In this document: positions 8,026 through 16,448 of the stretch, in pieces
Layout: each line of letters starts with the position of its first letter
Position numbering within the stretch: the first letter of the stretch is position 1
NCBI GenBank assembly: GCA_900316055.1
Contig: ONBK01000002.1
Coordinates: 1 to 64,000, forward strand
DNA: 64,000 nucleotides
Source: an uncultured Bacteroidales bacterium
GTDB taxonomy: Bacteria > Bacteroidota > Bacteroidia > Bacteroidales > P3
Direction: 5' to 3'
Notes under the pieces: model-generated
Database searches by the model: none
Told to the model about the DNA's origin: nothing
Seen by the model: only the letters and a program-made list of their open reading frames with translations
Position numbers and translations under genes: made by a program

Positions 8026-8112
8026 CATCAGAATTCAGAACCCAAAAGAGCTCTTTGACATCCTGCCCCCCATTCAAATAACCACCAACTATCCACCAAC
8101 TACCCACCTCCT

Positions 8113-8249
8113 AAGCGTACGCTGCGGCACCGCCGCAGCCCCCATCTCGCCGCCCCCGCCGCAGCCCCCATCTCGCCGGCACCGCCCCCCTTTAAACTTT
8201 AAACCTTAAACTTTAAACTTTACTCCCTCTCACTCCCTCTCACTCCCTT
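8113..8249. repeat. spacer repeat copy 1
   Basis: GC-rich block starting TAAGCGTACGCTGCGGCACC, then CCCATCTCGCCG units, the CTTTAAA heptamers and CTCCCTCTCACTCCCTCTCA. The same modules recur at 9013-9350 and 10041-10130, around the two DUF6266 genes. The 10-bp palindrome AGCGTACGCT lies at 8114-8123. Confidence 0.75.
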
Positions 8250-8303
8250 TAACCTATTAACTTATCAACCTATCAACTTATCAACTCTAAAACTCCTTTC
8301 ATC

Positions 8304-8990
8304 ATGTCCAAAAACTCCCAGGGCTACATGGGCCCTCAAATCGGAAAACTCGGTCCCGCCATCGGCTACCTCTGGAAAGGCCGTCAGGTCTTCCGCGGCT
8401 ACAACCCCTTCGTCAAGGACCGCAACTCGGAAAAGCAGCAGCTCGTCCGCACTCGCTTCAAGGCCGTCAACAGCCTCATGAACTCCATCGGCGCCGCCGT
8501 CAACCTCGGCTTCGGCCACCTCGCCGACACCCAGCGCACCCTCACCCGCAACCTCTTCCTCAAGGCCAACTGGGACTGCGTCCATGCCGACACCCCGGGT
8601 GCCGCCACCGTCGACTACACCGAGCTCCAGCTCGCCAGCGGCTCCCTCGCCAACGTCTTCTTCGGCAACGCCTCCTTCGCCGAACCCCTCAGTGTCGAAG
8701 TCCCCATCACTGACCCCAACGACCAGAACACCATCTGCGGCCGCAACGACAAGGTCATCCTCCTCGTCTACAGCCCCGAAGCCACCGCCGCTGTCCTCAA
8801 GGAAGGCCACCGCGACGACGAAAGCCTCACCGCCACCGTCCCCGCCTCCTGGAACGGCCACCGCGTCCACGTCTGGGGCTTCACCCTCAGCACCGAAGAG
8901 GAACCCTGGTACAACGAAGACTGCGCCTGCAACATCTACCCCCGCATGGCCTCCAACTCCCTCTACCTCGGCTCCGGCACCATCTCATAA
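8304..8990 (+). CDS. DUF6266 family protein (copy 1)
   Basis: 228 residues. It begins MSKNSQGYMGPQIGKLGPAI and has the DUF6266 hallmarks: an N-terminal G-x-GxxxG-xWKGR segment, NWDCVHADTPGAATVDYTEL in the centre and a WNGHRVHVWGF segment near the C-terminus. Family function is unknown; members occur as tandem copies in Bacteroidales. The second half is predicted beta-rich. There is no signal peptide. It is a clear paralogue of the gene at 9380. Coding bias is extreme, with almost every third base C or G, unlike neighbours outside the module. Confidence 0.8.
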   Translation: MSKNSQGYMGPQIGKLGPAIGYLWKGRQVFRGYNPFVKDRNSEKQQLVRTRFKAVNSLMNSIGAAVNLGFGHLADTQRTLTRNLFLKANWDCVHADTPGAATVDYTELQLASGSLANVFFGNASFAEPLSVEVPITDPNDQNTICGRNDKVILLVYSPEATAAVLKEGHRDDESLTATVPASWNGHRVHVWGFTLSTEEEPWYNEDCACNIYPRMASNSLYLGSGTIS

Positions 8991-9012
8991 CCCTCCACCA
9001 GCCTCCCCGTCC

Positions 9013-9350
9013 CTAAGCGTACGCTGCGGCACCGCCGCGGCATCCATCTCGCCGCCCCCGCCCCCCTTTAAACTTTAAACCTTAAACTTTAAACTTTACT
9101 CCCTTTCACTCCCTCTCACTCCCCACAAAAACAACCGCCGCCCCCGCCCCCCTTTAAACTTTAAACCTTAAACTTTAAACTTTACTCCCTCTCACTCCCT
9201 CTCACTCCCCCCAAAAACAACCGCCGGCACCGCCCTCTTTAAACTTTAAACTTTAAACTTTAAACCTTAAACTTTAAACTTTAAACCTTAAACTTTAAAC
9301 TTTAAACCTTAAACTTTAAACTTTAAACCTTAAACTTTAAACTTTAAACC
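9013..9350. repeat. spacer repeat copies 2-3 and CTTTAAA heptamer array
   Basis: 9013-9130 repeats the TAAGCGTACGCTGCGGCACC block and its CTTTAAA/CACTCCC tail; 9131-9211 is a shorter copy; 9238-9350 is a pure heptamer array of about 16 units (CTTTAAA with regular CCTTAAA variants, giving a 21-bp higher-order period). It fills the gap between the two DUF6266 genes. The AT-rich array ends 30 bp before the ATG at 9380. Confidence 0.85.
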
Positions 9351-9379
9351 TTTTTAACTAACCAAAAACTACAATCACT

Positions 9380-10039
9380 ATGGGAAAAGTTCGTATGGGA
9401 ATCCTCGATGGATTCTATGGAAAAGTCGGAACCGTCGTCGGTTCCTTTTGGAAAGGCAAACCCGTCATGCGCGCCTACGTGCGCCCCAAGGGTACCCACA
9501 CCTCCTCTGAGGCACAAGCCCTCGTCCAAACCCGTTTCGCCGCCATCAACAGCCTCTCCGGCGCCTTCCTCTCAGCCCTCCAGCTCGGATTCGGCCCCAT
9601 CGCCCGCCAGCGCCACGTCACCGAAGGCAACGTCTTCGTTACCGAGAACTGGGATTGCATCCACGCCGACACCCCCGGTGCCGCCACCGTCGACTACACC
9701 GAGCTCGTCATCGCCCGTGGCCACCTCCCCGAGGTCCTGTTCGGCAACGCCTCCTTCGCCGAACCTCTGCAGGTGGCTGTCCCCATGACTGACACCAGCG
9801 ATGTTATCGGTGCTGACGCTCACGACAAGGTCTATCTCTTCGTCTACAGCCCCGAAGCTGGCGCCGGCGTGATGAGCGACGGACGCAACACTCGTGCCGA
9901 CGAATCCCTCTCGGTCAACGTCCCCGCCTACTGGAACGGTCACCGCGTCCATGTCTGGGGCTTCGCCATCGGTAATGGTCCCGACAACAAGGGCGTCATC
10001 TCCGACAGCCGTTACCTCGGCTCCGGCACCATCAGCTAA
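9380..10039 (+). CDS. DUF6266 family protein (copy 2)
   Basis: 219 residues, starting MGKVRMGILDGFYGKVGTVV, the typical DUF6266 N-terminus. It shares NWDCIHADTPGAATVDYTEL, FGNASFAEPLQV and YWNGHRVHVWGFAIG with copy 1 and ends in the same RYLGSGTIS, so the pair arose by duplication along with the spacer. Cellular role is unknown. No partner gene follows; a terminator at 10141-10178 closes the module. Confidence 0.82.
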   Translation: MGKVRMGILDGFYGKVGTVVGSFWKGKPVMRAYVRPKGTHTSSEAQALVQTRFAAINSLSGAFLSALQLGFGPIARQRHVTEGNVFVTENWDCIHADTPGAATVDYTELVIARGHLPEVLFGNASFAEPLQVAVPMTDTSDVIGADAHDKVYLFVYSPEAGAGVMSDGRNTRADESLSVNVPAYWNGHRVHVWGFAIGNGPDNKGVISDSRYLGSGTIS

Positions 10040-10133
10040 CCGCAGCAGCATCCATCTCGCCGGCACCGCCCCCCCTTTAAACTTTAAACCTTAAACTTTA
10101 AACTTTACTTCCCCTCACTCCCCTCACTCCCAT

Positions 10134-10178
10134 TACTTTTGCACCCCGCGAGGACCTTCCTCGCGGGGTGCATTTTTT
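10134..10178 (+). terminator. strong terminator directly after a promoter-like box
   Basis: A perfect 14-bp stem (GCACCCCGCGAGGA 10141-10154 with its complement 10158-10171) followed by ATTTTTTG. The box TACTTTTG at 10134-10141 abuts the stem, so either the box is fortuitous or a very short RNA starts inside the hairpin. It separates the DUF6266 module from ptb. 10041-10130 is another copy of the spacer repeat. Confidence 0.8.
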
Positions 10179-10198
10179 GATTTGTAGCCATAATTTTA

Positions 10199-10230
10199 TT
10201 TGGCACATTCCACGGAATGTTGTATATTTG
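10199..10230 (+). promoter_or_regulatory. promoter of ptb
   Basis: TTTG at 10199-10202 and TATATTTG at 10223-10230 with 20 bp between them match the Bacteroidetes -33/-7 pair. The leader to the ATG at 10277 is about 40 nt. Confidence 0.7.
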
Positions 10231-10276
10231 CAGTTTCAAATATTGATTTATTAACTATTAAAAAATTAACAATAAG

Positions 10277-11185
10277 ATGATTACGAAACTTGACGACCTG
10301 CTGGAGCTGGTCAAATCGAAAGGTAAAAAACGTATGGTGGCTGCCTATGCCAACGATGCCCACACCATCTGCGCCGTAAGCGCTGCCATCGACCGCGGTA
10401 TCGTCGAAGCTACCCTCGTGGGCGACATCGACACCATGAAGAAAGTCTGTGCCGAAGAGGGTATCGATCCCAACAAGTTTGAGATGATCCAGGAGGCCAA
10501 CGACAACAAGGCCGGCGCTCTCGCCGTGAAGCTCATCAACGAGGGTAAGGGCGATTTCCTCATGAAGGGCCTGCTCAGCACCGACAAGTATATGCGTGCC
10601 ATCCTCAACAAGGAGAACGGCCTCATGCCCGGCAAGAAGAACGACATGCTGACCCACATGGCCGTCATGGAGGTTCCTGCCTACCACAAACTGCTCTGCT
10701 GCTCCGATATGGCCATCATCCCCGCCCCCGACTTCAAGCAGAAGACCGCCATCATGAACTTCCTCATCCAGGTCTCGAAGAGCCTCGAGAACCCCAAACC
10801 CAAAGTGGCTGTCCTCGCCGCCACCGAGCAGGTCTCCATCGGAATGCCCGCCTGCGCCGAAGCCGCTTGGCTCGGTATGCAGAGCCTCCGTGGCCAGATT
10901 CCCGGTGCCGTGGTCGACGGTCCCCTGAGCCTCGACTGCGCCATCGACAAGGAGAGCGCCCAGACCAAGAAGCTCACCAGTGAGGTTGCCGGAGATGCCG
11001 ACTGCCTGCTGTTCCCCAACATCGAGAGCGGTAACATCTTCTACAAGGCCTGCACCAAGTTCGCCCACGCCGAGCTCGCTTGCATGGTCATGGGTGCCCG
11101 CGTCCCCTGCGTCCTCACCAGCCGTGGCGACAGCGCCAAGACCAAGCTCTACAGCATCGCCCTCGCCGCTTTGCAGTGCAAATAA
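10277..11185 (+). CDS. ptb: phosphate butyryltransferase
   Basis: 302 residues, the usual length for the phosphate acetyl/butyryltransferase family. Visible family segments are AYANDAHTICAVSAAIDRGI, GDFLMKGLLSTDKYMRAILN, LLCCSDMAIIPAPDFKQKTA, and near the C-terminus RVPCVLTSRGDSAKTKLYSI, which carries the conserved Arg-Gly-Asp phosphate-binding stretch. It converts butyryl-CoA (or isobutyryl-/isovaleryl-CoA) and phosphate to the acyl phosphate in the cytoplasm; the kinase partner (buk) is not in the window. With the nearby 2-oxoacid:ferredoxin oxidoreductase it suggests branched-chain amino-acid fermentation. It has its own promoter and terminator, so it is monocistronic. Confidence 0.92.
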   Translation: MITKLDDLLELVKSKGKKRMVAAYANDAHTICAVSAAIDRGIVEATLVGDIDTMKKVCAEEGIDPNKFEMIQEANDNKAGALAVKLINEGKGDFLMKGLLSTDKYMRAILNKENGLMPGKKNDMLTHMAVMEVPAYHKLLCCSDMAIIPAPDFKQKTAIMNFLIQVSKSLENPKPKVAVLAATEQVSIGMPACAEAAWLGMQSLRGQIPGAVVDGPLSLDCAIDKESAQTKKLTSEVAGDADCLLFPNIESGNIFYKACTKFAHAELACMVMGARVPCVLTSRGDSAKTKLYSIALAALQCK

Positions 11186-11214
11186 GGATTAAGTAGTTAA
11201 GTAGACAGTAGTTA

Positions 11215-11265
11215 AGGAGTTAAGACGATAGTTCCGATAGAACCAGAAGTCTTAACTCCTTTTTC
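11215..11265 (+). terminator. terminator of ptb
   Basis: AGGAGTTAAGAC (11215-11226) pairs perfectly with GTCTTAACTCCT (11249-11260), followed by TTTTT. The preceding bases are AGTAGTTAAG-type simple repeats. Confidence 0.75.
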
Positions 11266-11283
11266 CATTAAATATCGTAAACG

Positions 11284-11742
11284 ATGAAGAAGTTATTCTT
11301 TAGCCTTACAATGCTTGCTGCTATGGCTATGTTTTTTTCCTGCGAGAAAACCACAAGTATTCCTGAGCAGGAACCCGAGTGGCAACAGGTTTCCATCACG
11401 CCTTTGGACGTGGACTTTGAATCATGTCTACTTCAAAACATAGATCAGGATCAGCTTGTTGTCATCAACTCACAGAATGAGTTCGCGTCGTTTTTCCCTG
11501 ATTGCGCAGTGCCGCCAACCGTCGACTTCGAGACAAAATCTCTGTTCGCCGTTCACGGTCTTAGTACCAGTGGCATTTATGATATAGAGGCTCGTTGTGA
11601 GTGCTGCATGGACACATTAAATGTGATTTTGACGGTAAAAAAGGACATGACATGTGTAATGATGCCTTGGCAGTATGCTTTCTCTATTGACAAGCTGTTG
11701 GAAAACCAGATAGTGACACTCACGATAGATTATACCGATTAA
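11284..11742 (+). CDS. small lipoprotein, unknown function
   Basis: 152 residues. Signal peptide II: MKKLFFSLTMLAAMAMFFSC with the lipobox Cys at position 20 and acidic residues soon after. The mature part has a CECCM cluster near residue 101 and no recognised domain; it resembles short Bacteroidales lipoproteins that follow unrelated genes. It is followed 5 bp later by the PAS-like gene, so the two may be co-transcribed. Localisation is inferred as periplasmic or outer membrane. Confidence 0.75.
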   Translation: MKKLFFSLTMLAAMAMFFSCEKTTSIPEQEPEWQQVSITPLDVDFESCLLQNIDQDQLVVINSQNEFASFFPDCAVPPTVDFETKSLFAVHGLSTSGIYDIEARCECCMDTLNVILTVKKDMTCVMMPWQYAFSIDKLLENQIVTLTIDYTD

Positions 11743-11747
11743 CAATT

Positions 11748-12107
11748 ATGGAACAATATTTTGAAGGACTAAAGAATATCGCCATCACCGTCTGTGACGC
11801 TGAGGGCAATATCCTTGATATGAACCAGCACTCGGCCGACGTGAATAGTCACGGCCAGAAAATCATCGGCTACAACCTGATGAACTGCCACCCCGAGCCA
11901 GCCAAGACCAAGCTTAAAGGGCTGCTGGAGCATCAGGAACTCAACGCCTACACCATCGAGAAAACCCTCGCCGACGGCAGCAAGGTGAAGAAGCTCATAT
12001 ACCAGACCCCCTGGTACAAGGAGGACGGCGCCTTTGGCGGCCTCATCGAGTATTCCATTGAGATACCCTTCGAGATGCCCCATTTCGTCCGCCAACCCAA
12101 ACAATAA
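11748..12107 (+). CDS. small stand-alone PAS-domain protein
   Basis: 119 residues forming little more than one PAS domain: ITVCDAEGNILDMNQHSADV at the N-terminus, GYNLMNCHPEPAKTKLKGLL in the centre (the NCHPEP phrase is typical of a PAS subgroup near DUF438/haem sensors) and WYKEDGAFGGLIEYSIEIPF as the final strands. There is no output domain, so it may sense a small molecule or redox state or act as a ligand-binding adaptor. It lies 15 bp before the TonB-type receptor gene. Confidence 0.75.
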   Translation: MEQYFEGLKNIAITVCDAEGNILDMNQHSADVNSHGQKIIGYNLMNCHPEPAKTKLKGLLEHQELNAYTIEKTLADGSKVKKLIYQTPWYKEDGAFGGLIEYSIEIPFEMPHFVRQPKQ

Positions 12108-12122
12108 AAAGTAGATGTCAAC

Positions 12123-14702
12123 ATGAAGAGGTTTTTGCGAGTCGTTTTCTGCGTCAGTTTGCTTTCCGCTTTCCACTTTTCACTTTCCACTTCCGCCTAC
12201 GCCCAAGGCGGCGTGACGGGCCGTGTGGTGGACAAGCGCACCGGCGAGAACATCGAGTACGCCAATATCGCGCTGTTGCGTGCCAGCGACTCGTCGTTGG
12301 TGAACGGCACCGTGAGCGAGAGCAACGGAAGTTTTTCGCTGACGGCGCCCTATGGACGCTACCTGTTGCGCGTCACCTTCATCGGCTATGATGTCTACTA
12401 TCACCCCGACCCCGTGAACTTCAACGACCGCCATCGCGATGTGAATGTCGGTAAGATACAGCTCAAGGCCTCGGGTACCTTGATGGAGACGGTGGAAATC
12501 ACTGCCGAGCGCTCGATGGTGGAGTATCAGCTCGACAAGCGCGTGGTCAACGTAGACAAGAATATCGTGGCTGGCGGCGGCACCGCCACCGATGTGCTGG
12601 AGCAGGTGCCCAGCGTGGCGGTGGACAACGACGGCAACGTGACGCTGCGCGGCTCCTCCAATGTCAAGGTGCTCATCAACGGACGTCCCAGCGAGTTGCT
12701 CTCCAGTGACTTGGCATCGCTGCTGGAACAGATTCCTGCTTCGACGGTGGAGAACGTGGAGGTTATCACTAACCCCTCGGCGAAATACGACCCCGAGGGC
12801 ATGAGCGGCATCATCAATATCAAGCTCAAGGACAAGACCGCCGGTGCCCTGGGTCTCAACGGCGTAGTGAACGTCAACGTCGGCGCTCCGCTGCCCTTTG
12901 CGGTGCCCGACTCGCTGCCTCGTTGGATTCCCACGGCGATGAGCAATATCAGCCTCAACTACACCACCGAGAAGTATAACCTCTTCTTCAACGCCGACGG
13001 TGGCGTGCGTCAGCGCGGCAACTACTCGAATTCCGACATCGAATATCTGAATCTCAACGGCACCACGCGTTCGCACTACGACATCGACCAGTACAGCGTC
13101 AACCCCAACTACATGGGTAGCGTCAAAATCGGCGGCGAGTACTACTTCGATGAGCACAACAGCTTACTACTCAGCTACCAGCTGCGTGGCGGCAATCGCA
13201 ATCGCAACAGCGACATCTATGCCCACGATGTCTATACCCCCAACGATTCTCTGCACTACGACCAGACCTCGACGAGCGACAACGTCAATTTCAATCACTC
13301 CTTCAATCTCCTCTACACGAAGAAATTCGACCGCAAGGACGAGGAGTTGACCTTCGACGCCACCTTCAGCACCCGCAAGGTGACGGGCGACGGCGAGCAG
13401 GAGCAGCTTTACCGCGACGCCGCCGCGCAGTGGGACCACTACTACCTTCGCGAGAGCGAGACGGAGAACCACCATCAGGCACTGAACCTCAAGCTCAACT
13501 GGCTGCGCCCGCTCGACAGTTTCTTTGGCAAAGAGGGCTGGCGCTTGGAGACGGGCTATGAGGGGCGCATGGATTGGCCCGACCAGCGGGCCGACTACTA
13601 CCGCACCACCTACGATGCCGCCCACAACCTCAACACGCATGTCTACGACGCCACTTCGTCGACGCATTTCGACTACAGCCAGCATGTGCATGCAATCTAC
13701 GGCACCCTTGGCGGTGGCCTCACCGAGCAACTCTCGTTGCAGGCAGGCCTGCGCGGCGAGTATTCCTCCATCGACGGCAAGGACCTCAACCATCCCGCCA
13801 CCGCCCCTATCGAAAAGCGCTATTGGCAACTCTATCCCACGCTGCACCTATCCTATAAAATCAACGAACAGCAGAGCATGCAGGTGAGCTACAGCCGCCG
13901 CGTACACCGTCCCCATTTCTGGGACCTCAACCCCTATGTCGATGTCCGTGAGGGCGACCAGATTAGTTTCGGTAATCCCAACCTCGACCCAGAATACACC
14001 AACGCCTTCGAGATTTCCTACAACCTGGGTATCGACAAGGTGAATATCTTTACTTCGGCTTACTACCGTCAGACGAACAACATGATTACCCGCTACGGAT
14101 TCATGTGGTGTGCCGACAGCGCGGCCTACTACGCTTGGTGGGAGCCCTACAACGCCCAGTATGACGGCTACCGCGCCTCCACAAGTTTCAACCTCAGCAC
14201 CGGCTACAACTACGGACTCGAGTTCATCTTCGACTGGCAGATACTGCAATGGTGGAAAATCAATGTCAGCGTGAACCTCTACGAGAGCACCATCGAGGGC
14301 ACCGCCCTGTTGGGCAACAAGGACAAGTCGTCGTTCCAAGCCAGCGGCAAGTTCAGCTCCTATATGAACCTGCCCAATGACTGGACCCTCCAGCTCAGCG
14401 GCCAGTACTGGGCTCCGTGGCTCGACCTGCAGACGGAGATGGAAGCCAACTACTGGGTCGACTTGGCGGTGAAGAAGGATGTCTTCAACAAACGCGGCAC
14501 CATCAACCTGCGTGTCTCCGACGTCCTCTGCACCGGTGGTTGGGGTCACAAGACCTATGATGCCCAGATGAACCGCGTGGTCAGCGCCAAGCGCCTCTCG
14601 CCGACGGTGACCCTTGGCTTCTCTTGGAAAATCAACAACGGCCTCAAACAGAGAGTCCAGCAGCAGGAAGAGGAAGGTGCCGACGAGAGTACTATCTATT
14701 AG
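12123..14702 (+). CDS. TonB-dependent receptor-like outer-membrane protein
   Basis: 859 residues. Signal peptide MKRFLRVVFCVSLLSAFHFS with cleavage near AYAQG; it includes a TTTCCACTTTTCACTTTCCA simple repeat. Residues about 30-110 form a carboxypeptidase-regulatory-like domain (VTGRVVDKRTGENIEYANIA). A plug-like domain follows (VPSVAVDNDGNVTLRGSSNV, VLINGRPSELLSSD, NPSAKYDPEGMSGIINIKLK), then a long beta-barrel of the OMP_b-brl_3 type. It lacks a SusD partner, so it is more likely a general or metal/peptide-related receptor than a polysaccharide one. Ends before a bidirectional terminator. Confidence 0.88.
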   Translation: MKRFLRVVFCVSLLSAFHFSLSTSAYAQGGVTGRVVDKRTGENIEYANIALLRASDSSLVNGTVSESNGSFSLTAPYGRYLLRVTFIGYDVYYHPDPVNFNDRHRDVNVGKIQLKASGTLMETVEITAERSMVEYQLDKRVVNVDKNIVAGGGTATDVLEQVPSVAVDNDGNVTLRGSSNVKVLINGRPSELLSSDLASLLEQIPASTVENVEVITNPSAKYDPEGMSGIINIKLKDKTAGALGLNGVVNVNVGAPLPFAVPDSLPRWIPTAMSNISLNYTTEKYNLFFNADGGVRQRGNYSNSDIEYLNLNGTTRSHYDIDQYSVNPNYMGSVKIGGEYYFDEHNSLLLSYQLRGGNRNRNSDIYAHDVYTPNDSLHYDQTSTSDNVNFNHSFNLLYTKKFDRKDEELTFDATFSTRKVTGDGEQEQLYRDAAAQWDHYYLRESETENHHQALNLKLNWLRPLDSFFGKEGWRLETGYEGRMDWPDQRADYYRTTYDAAHNLNTHVYDATSSTHFDYSQHVHAIYGTLGGGLTEQLSLQAGLRGEYSSIDGKDLNHPATAPIEKRYWQLYPTLHLSYKINEQQSMQVSYSRRVHRPHFWDLNPYVDVREGDQISFGNPNLDPEYTNAFEISYNLGIDKVNIFTSAYYRQTNNMITRYGFMWCADSAAYYAWWEPYNAQYDGYRASTSFNLSTGYNYGLEFIFDWQILQWWKINVSVNLYESTIEGTALLGNKDKSSFQASGKFSSYMNLPNDWTLQLSGQYWAPWLDLQTEMEANYWVDLAVKKDVFNKRGTINLRVSDVLCTGGWGHKTYDAQMNRVVSAKRLSPTVTLGFSWKINNGLKQRVQQQEEEGADESTIY

Positions 14703-14874
14703 TAACGTTTAACGTTTAAAGATTAATGGTTAAAGGGGTTCTCTCCTTATGTGAAGTGAACCTTTTTGACTATAGGTTATCTGTTGGTTTACCATTGTTC
14801 TACCATCAGAAACGAATGAACGATGAAAGAAAAGACGTACAGGGTACTGTGAGAGGGTATGTTGTGGGGGAAAA

Positions 14875-14910
14875 AAAGAGCCCCGACTGTTGGGTCGGGG
14901 CTCTTCTTTT
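14875..14910. terminator. bidirectional terminator between receptor and vor operon
   Basis: GAGCCCCGAC (14878-14887) pairs with GTCGGGGCTC (14894-14903). T-rich tracts flank it on both strands (TTCTTTTA on plus, CTTTTTTTCCCC on minus), suiting the two convergent transcripts. Confidence 0.75.
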
Positions 14911-14925
14911 ATGTAAGTGTTGCTC

Positions 14926-15477
14926 TTACAGAGTCTGGACGGCTTCGATGATGCCTTTACCAATCTCAATAGCTTCCTCGTTCTGGGGAATGAGGTTCCA
15001 GTGGCGCTGGGGCAGGGAGTGCTCCAGACCTTCGTGGATGTACTGCTTGTCGACGATGGGTTTCAGCTTGAGGAAGCCACCGAGGACCACCATGTTGAAG
15101 ACCTTGCTGATGCCGAGCTCCTGGGCTTTGGCGGTAGCGGCGATCTTGTAGATGTTGATGTCCTTGCGGGTGGGCTCGTGGGTGATGCCGTTGGGGTCAT
15201 AGATGAGGTAACCACCGGGCTTCACAGCGCTCTCAAACTTATCCAGCGACTGCTGGTTGAGGATGATAGCGGTGTCGAACTGGTTGATGATGGGCGAGCT
15301 GATGCGCTCGTCGCTGATGATGACGGAGACGTTGGCGGTACCACCACGCATCTCGGGGCCGTAGCTGGGCATCCAGCTGACCTCTTTGTTCTGCATAACT
15401 CCGGAGTAGGCAAGGATTTTACCCATCGAGAGGACACCCTGTCCACCGAAACCGGCTATGATGATTTCTTCAGTCAT
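14926..15477 (-). CDS. vorC: 2-oxoacid:ferredoxin oxidoreductase gamma subunit
   Basis: 183 residues from MTEEIIIAGFGGQGVLSMGK; I place the start at 15477 because the upstream in-frame codons come from the dispersed repeat. The GFGGQGV loop, SYGPEMRGGTANVSVIISDE and DTAIILNQQSLDKF are hallmarks of the gamma subunit. It forms a complex with VorA, VorB and the ferredoxin subunit and converts a 2-oxoacid (probably 2-oxoisovalerate and relatives) to acyl-CoA, CO2 and reduced ferredoxin. It is the last gene of the minus-strand operon 17774-14926. Confidence 0.9.
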   Translation of the reverse strand: MTEEIIIAGFGGQGVLSMGKILAYSGVMQNKEVSWMPSYGPEMRGGTANVSVIISDERISSPIINQFDTAIILNQQSLDKFESAVKPGGYLIYDPNGITHEPTRKDINIYKIAATAKAQELGISKVFNMVVLGGFLKLKPIVDKQYIHEGLEHSLPQRHWNLIPQNEEAIEIGKGIIEAVQTL

Positions 15478-15483
15478 TTTTCT

Positions 15484-15572
15484 TATTGTTTGATTGTTTA
15501 ATTGTTTGATTGTTTGAGTAATTGACTGCGCAAGCACTCAGGCATTCACGCAATCAAGCATTCAAGCATTCG
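15484..15572. repeat. dispersed palindromic repeat, copy 1
   Basis: TTGTTTGATTGTTTAATTGT heptad-like units on the left, a centre ACTGCGCAAGCACTCAGG, then AATCAAGCATTCAAGCATTC on the right. The two halves are complementary in pattern and would fold into a long imperfect hairpin. Related copies are at 16363-16448 and 50964-51066. Confidence 0.75.
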
Positions 15573-16353
15573 TTATTGCTGAACGGTCAGCGGGTGATCC
15601 AAAACGAGACGGTTGGCATCGATACCCTCGACAATCTTGCCGTCGACTTTGATGTCGCCGATGGGGTAGTTGGGCATCATGTTGTCTTCCATCCACTTGT
15701 TGGCGGCCACAGGGGTCATCTTCCAGCCGCTGTTGCAGTTGGAGAGGATCTCCACGAAGCTGAGACCTTTCTTCAGTTTCTGGTTCTCGAAGGCTTTGCG
15801 GATAGCGGCTTTGGCCTTGCGGACGGCGGCGGGGTTCTGCACGCTCTGACGGGTCACGTAGTAGGTGCCGGGCAGGGTGGAGAGGAGTTCCGTCATGCGG
15901 AGGGGATAACCGTTGAGGTCGACGCGACGGCCGTAGGGGGTCGTGGCGCTGCGCATGCCGACGAGGGTGGTGGGGGCCATCTGGCCACCGGTCATACCGT
16001 AGATACCGTTGTTGACGAAGATCATGGTCATGTTCTCGCCACGGTTGGCGGCATGGATGGTCTCGGCGGTACCGATAGCGGCGAGGTCGAGCGCGGCCGT
16101 GGGCGGCCTCCTGGAAGTCGACATCGAAATAGTTGTAGGCCAAAACGGAACATCCGACGGGGCTGACGCCGACGACGTTGTCCTGAATGCCCATCTCGTC
16201 GATAACCTCGGCGATGAGGCGGTGGGTGGTGCCGTGACCGCAACCGGGGCAGTAGTGCATGACGGCGTCGGTGAGCACCTTGGTACGGGTGTAAACCTCC
16301 TCGTAACCCTCTTTCAACAGCGCTTGTTTGCGAGCTTCAATATCTTGATTCAT
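15573..16353 (-). pseudogene. vorA: 2-oxoacid:ferredoxin oxidoreductase beta (TPP) subunit, frameshifted by internal deletion
   Basis: The first frame starts at 16353 (MNQDIEARK...) and reads [20 protein letters not shown] and [15 protein letters not shown]. At about 16087 the reading moves to another frame that continues [20 protein letters not shown] to the stop at 15573. Relatives have about 23 residues between HGRA and DLAAIG, including the thiamine-diphosphate GDG motif; here about 68 nt are missing. The rest of both halves is intact ([22 protein letters not shown]). The enzyme should be inactive if the sequence is correct; an assembly error is the main alternative. Confidence 0.85.
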
Positions 16354-16362
16354 ATTTTCTTC

Positions 16363-16448
16363 TATTGTTTGATTGTTTGATTGTTTGATTGTTTGAATAT
16401 TGGGTTGCGTTAGCACTCAAGCATTCACACATTCAAACATTCAAGCAT
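16363..16448. repeat. dispersed palindromic repeat, copy 2
   Basis: Four TTGATTG-type units, a centre GGTTGCGTTAGCACTCAAGC, and ATTCACACATTCAAACATTC on the right. Same architecture as 15484-15572; both lie between vor genes. Confidence 0.75.

Noticed and set aside
8584..9078. 164-codon Pro/Ser/Thr-rich frame over DUF6266 copy 1
   Set aside because: Out-of-frame translation of highly GC-biased DNA; composition is an artefact.
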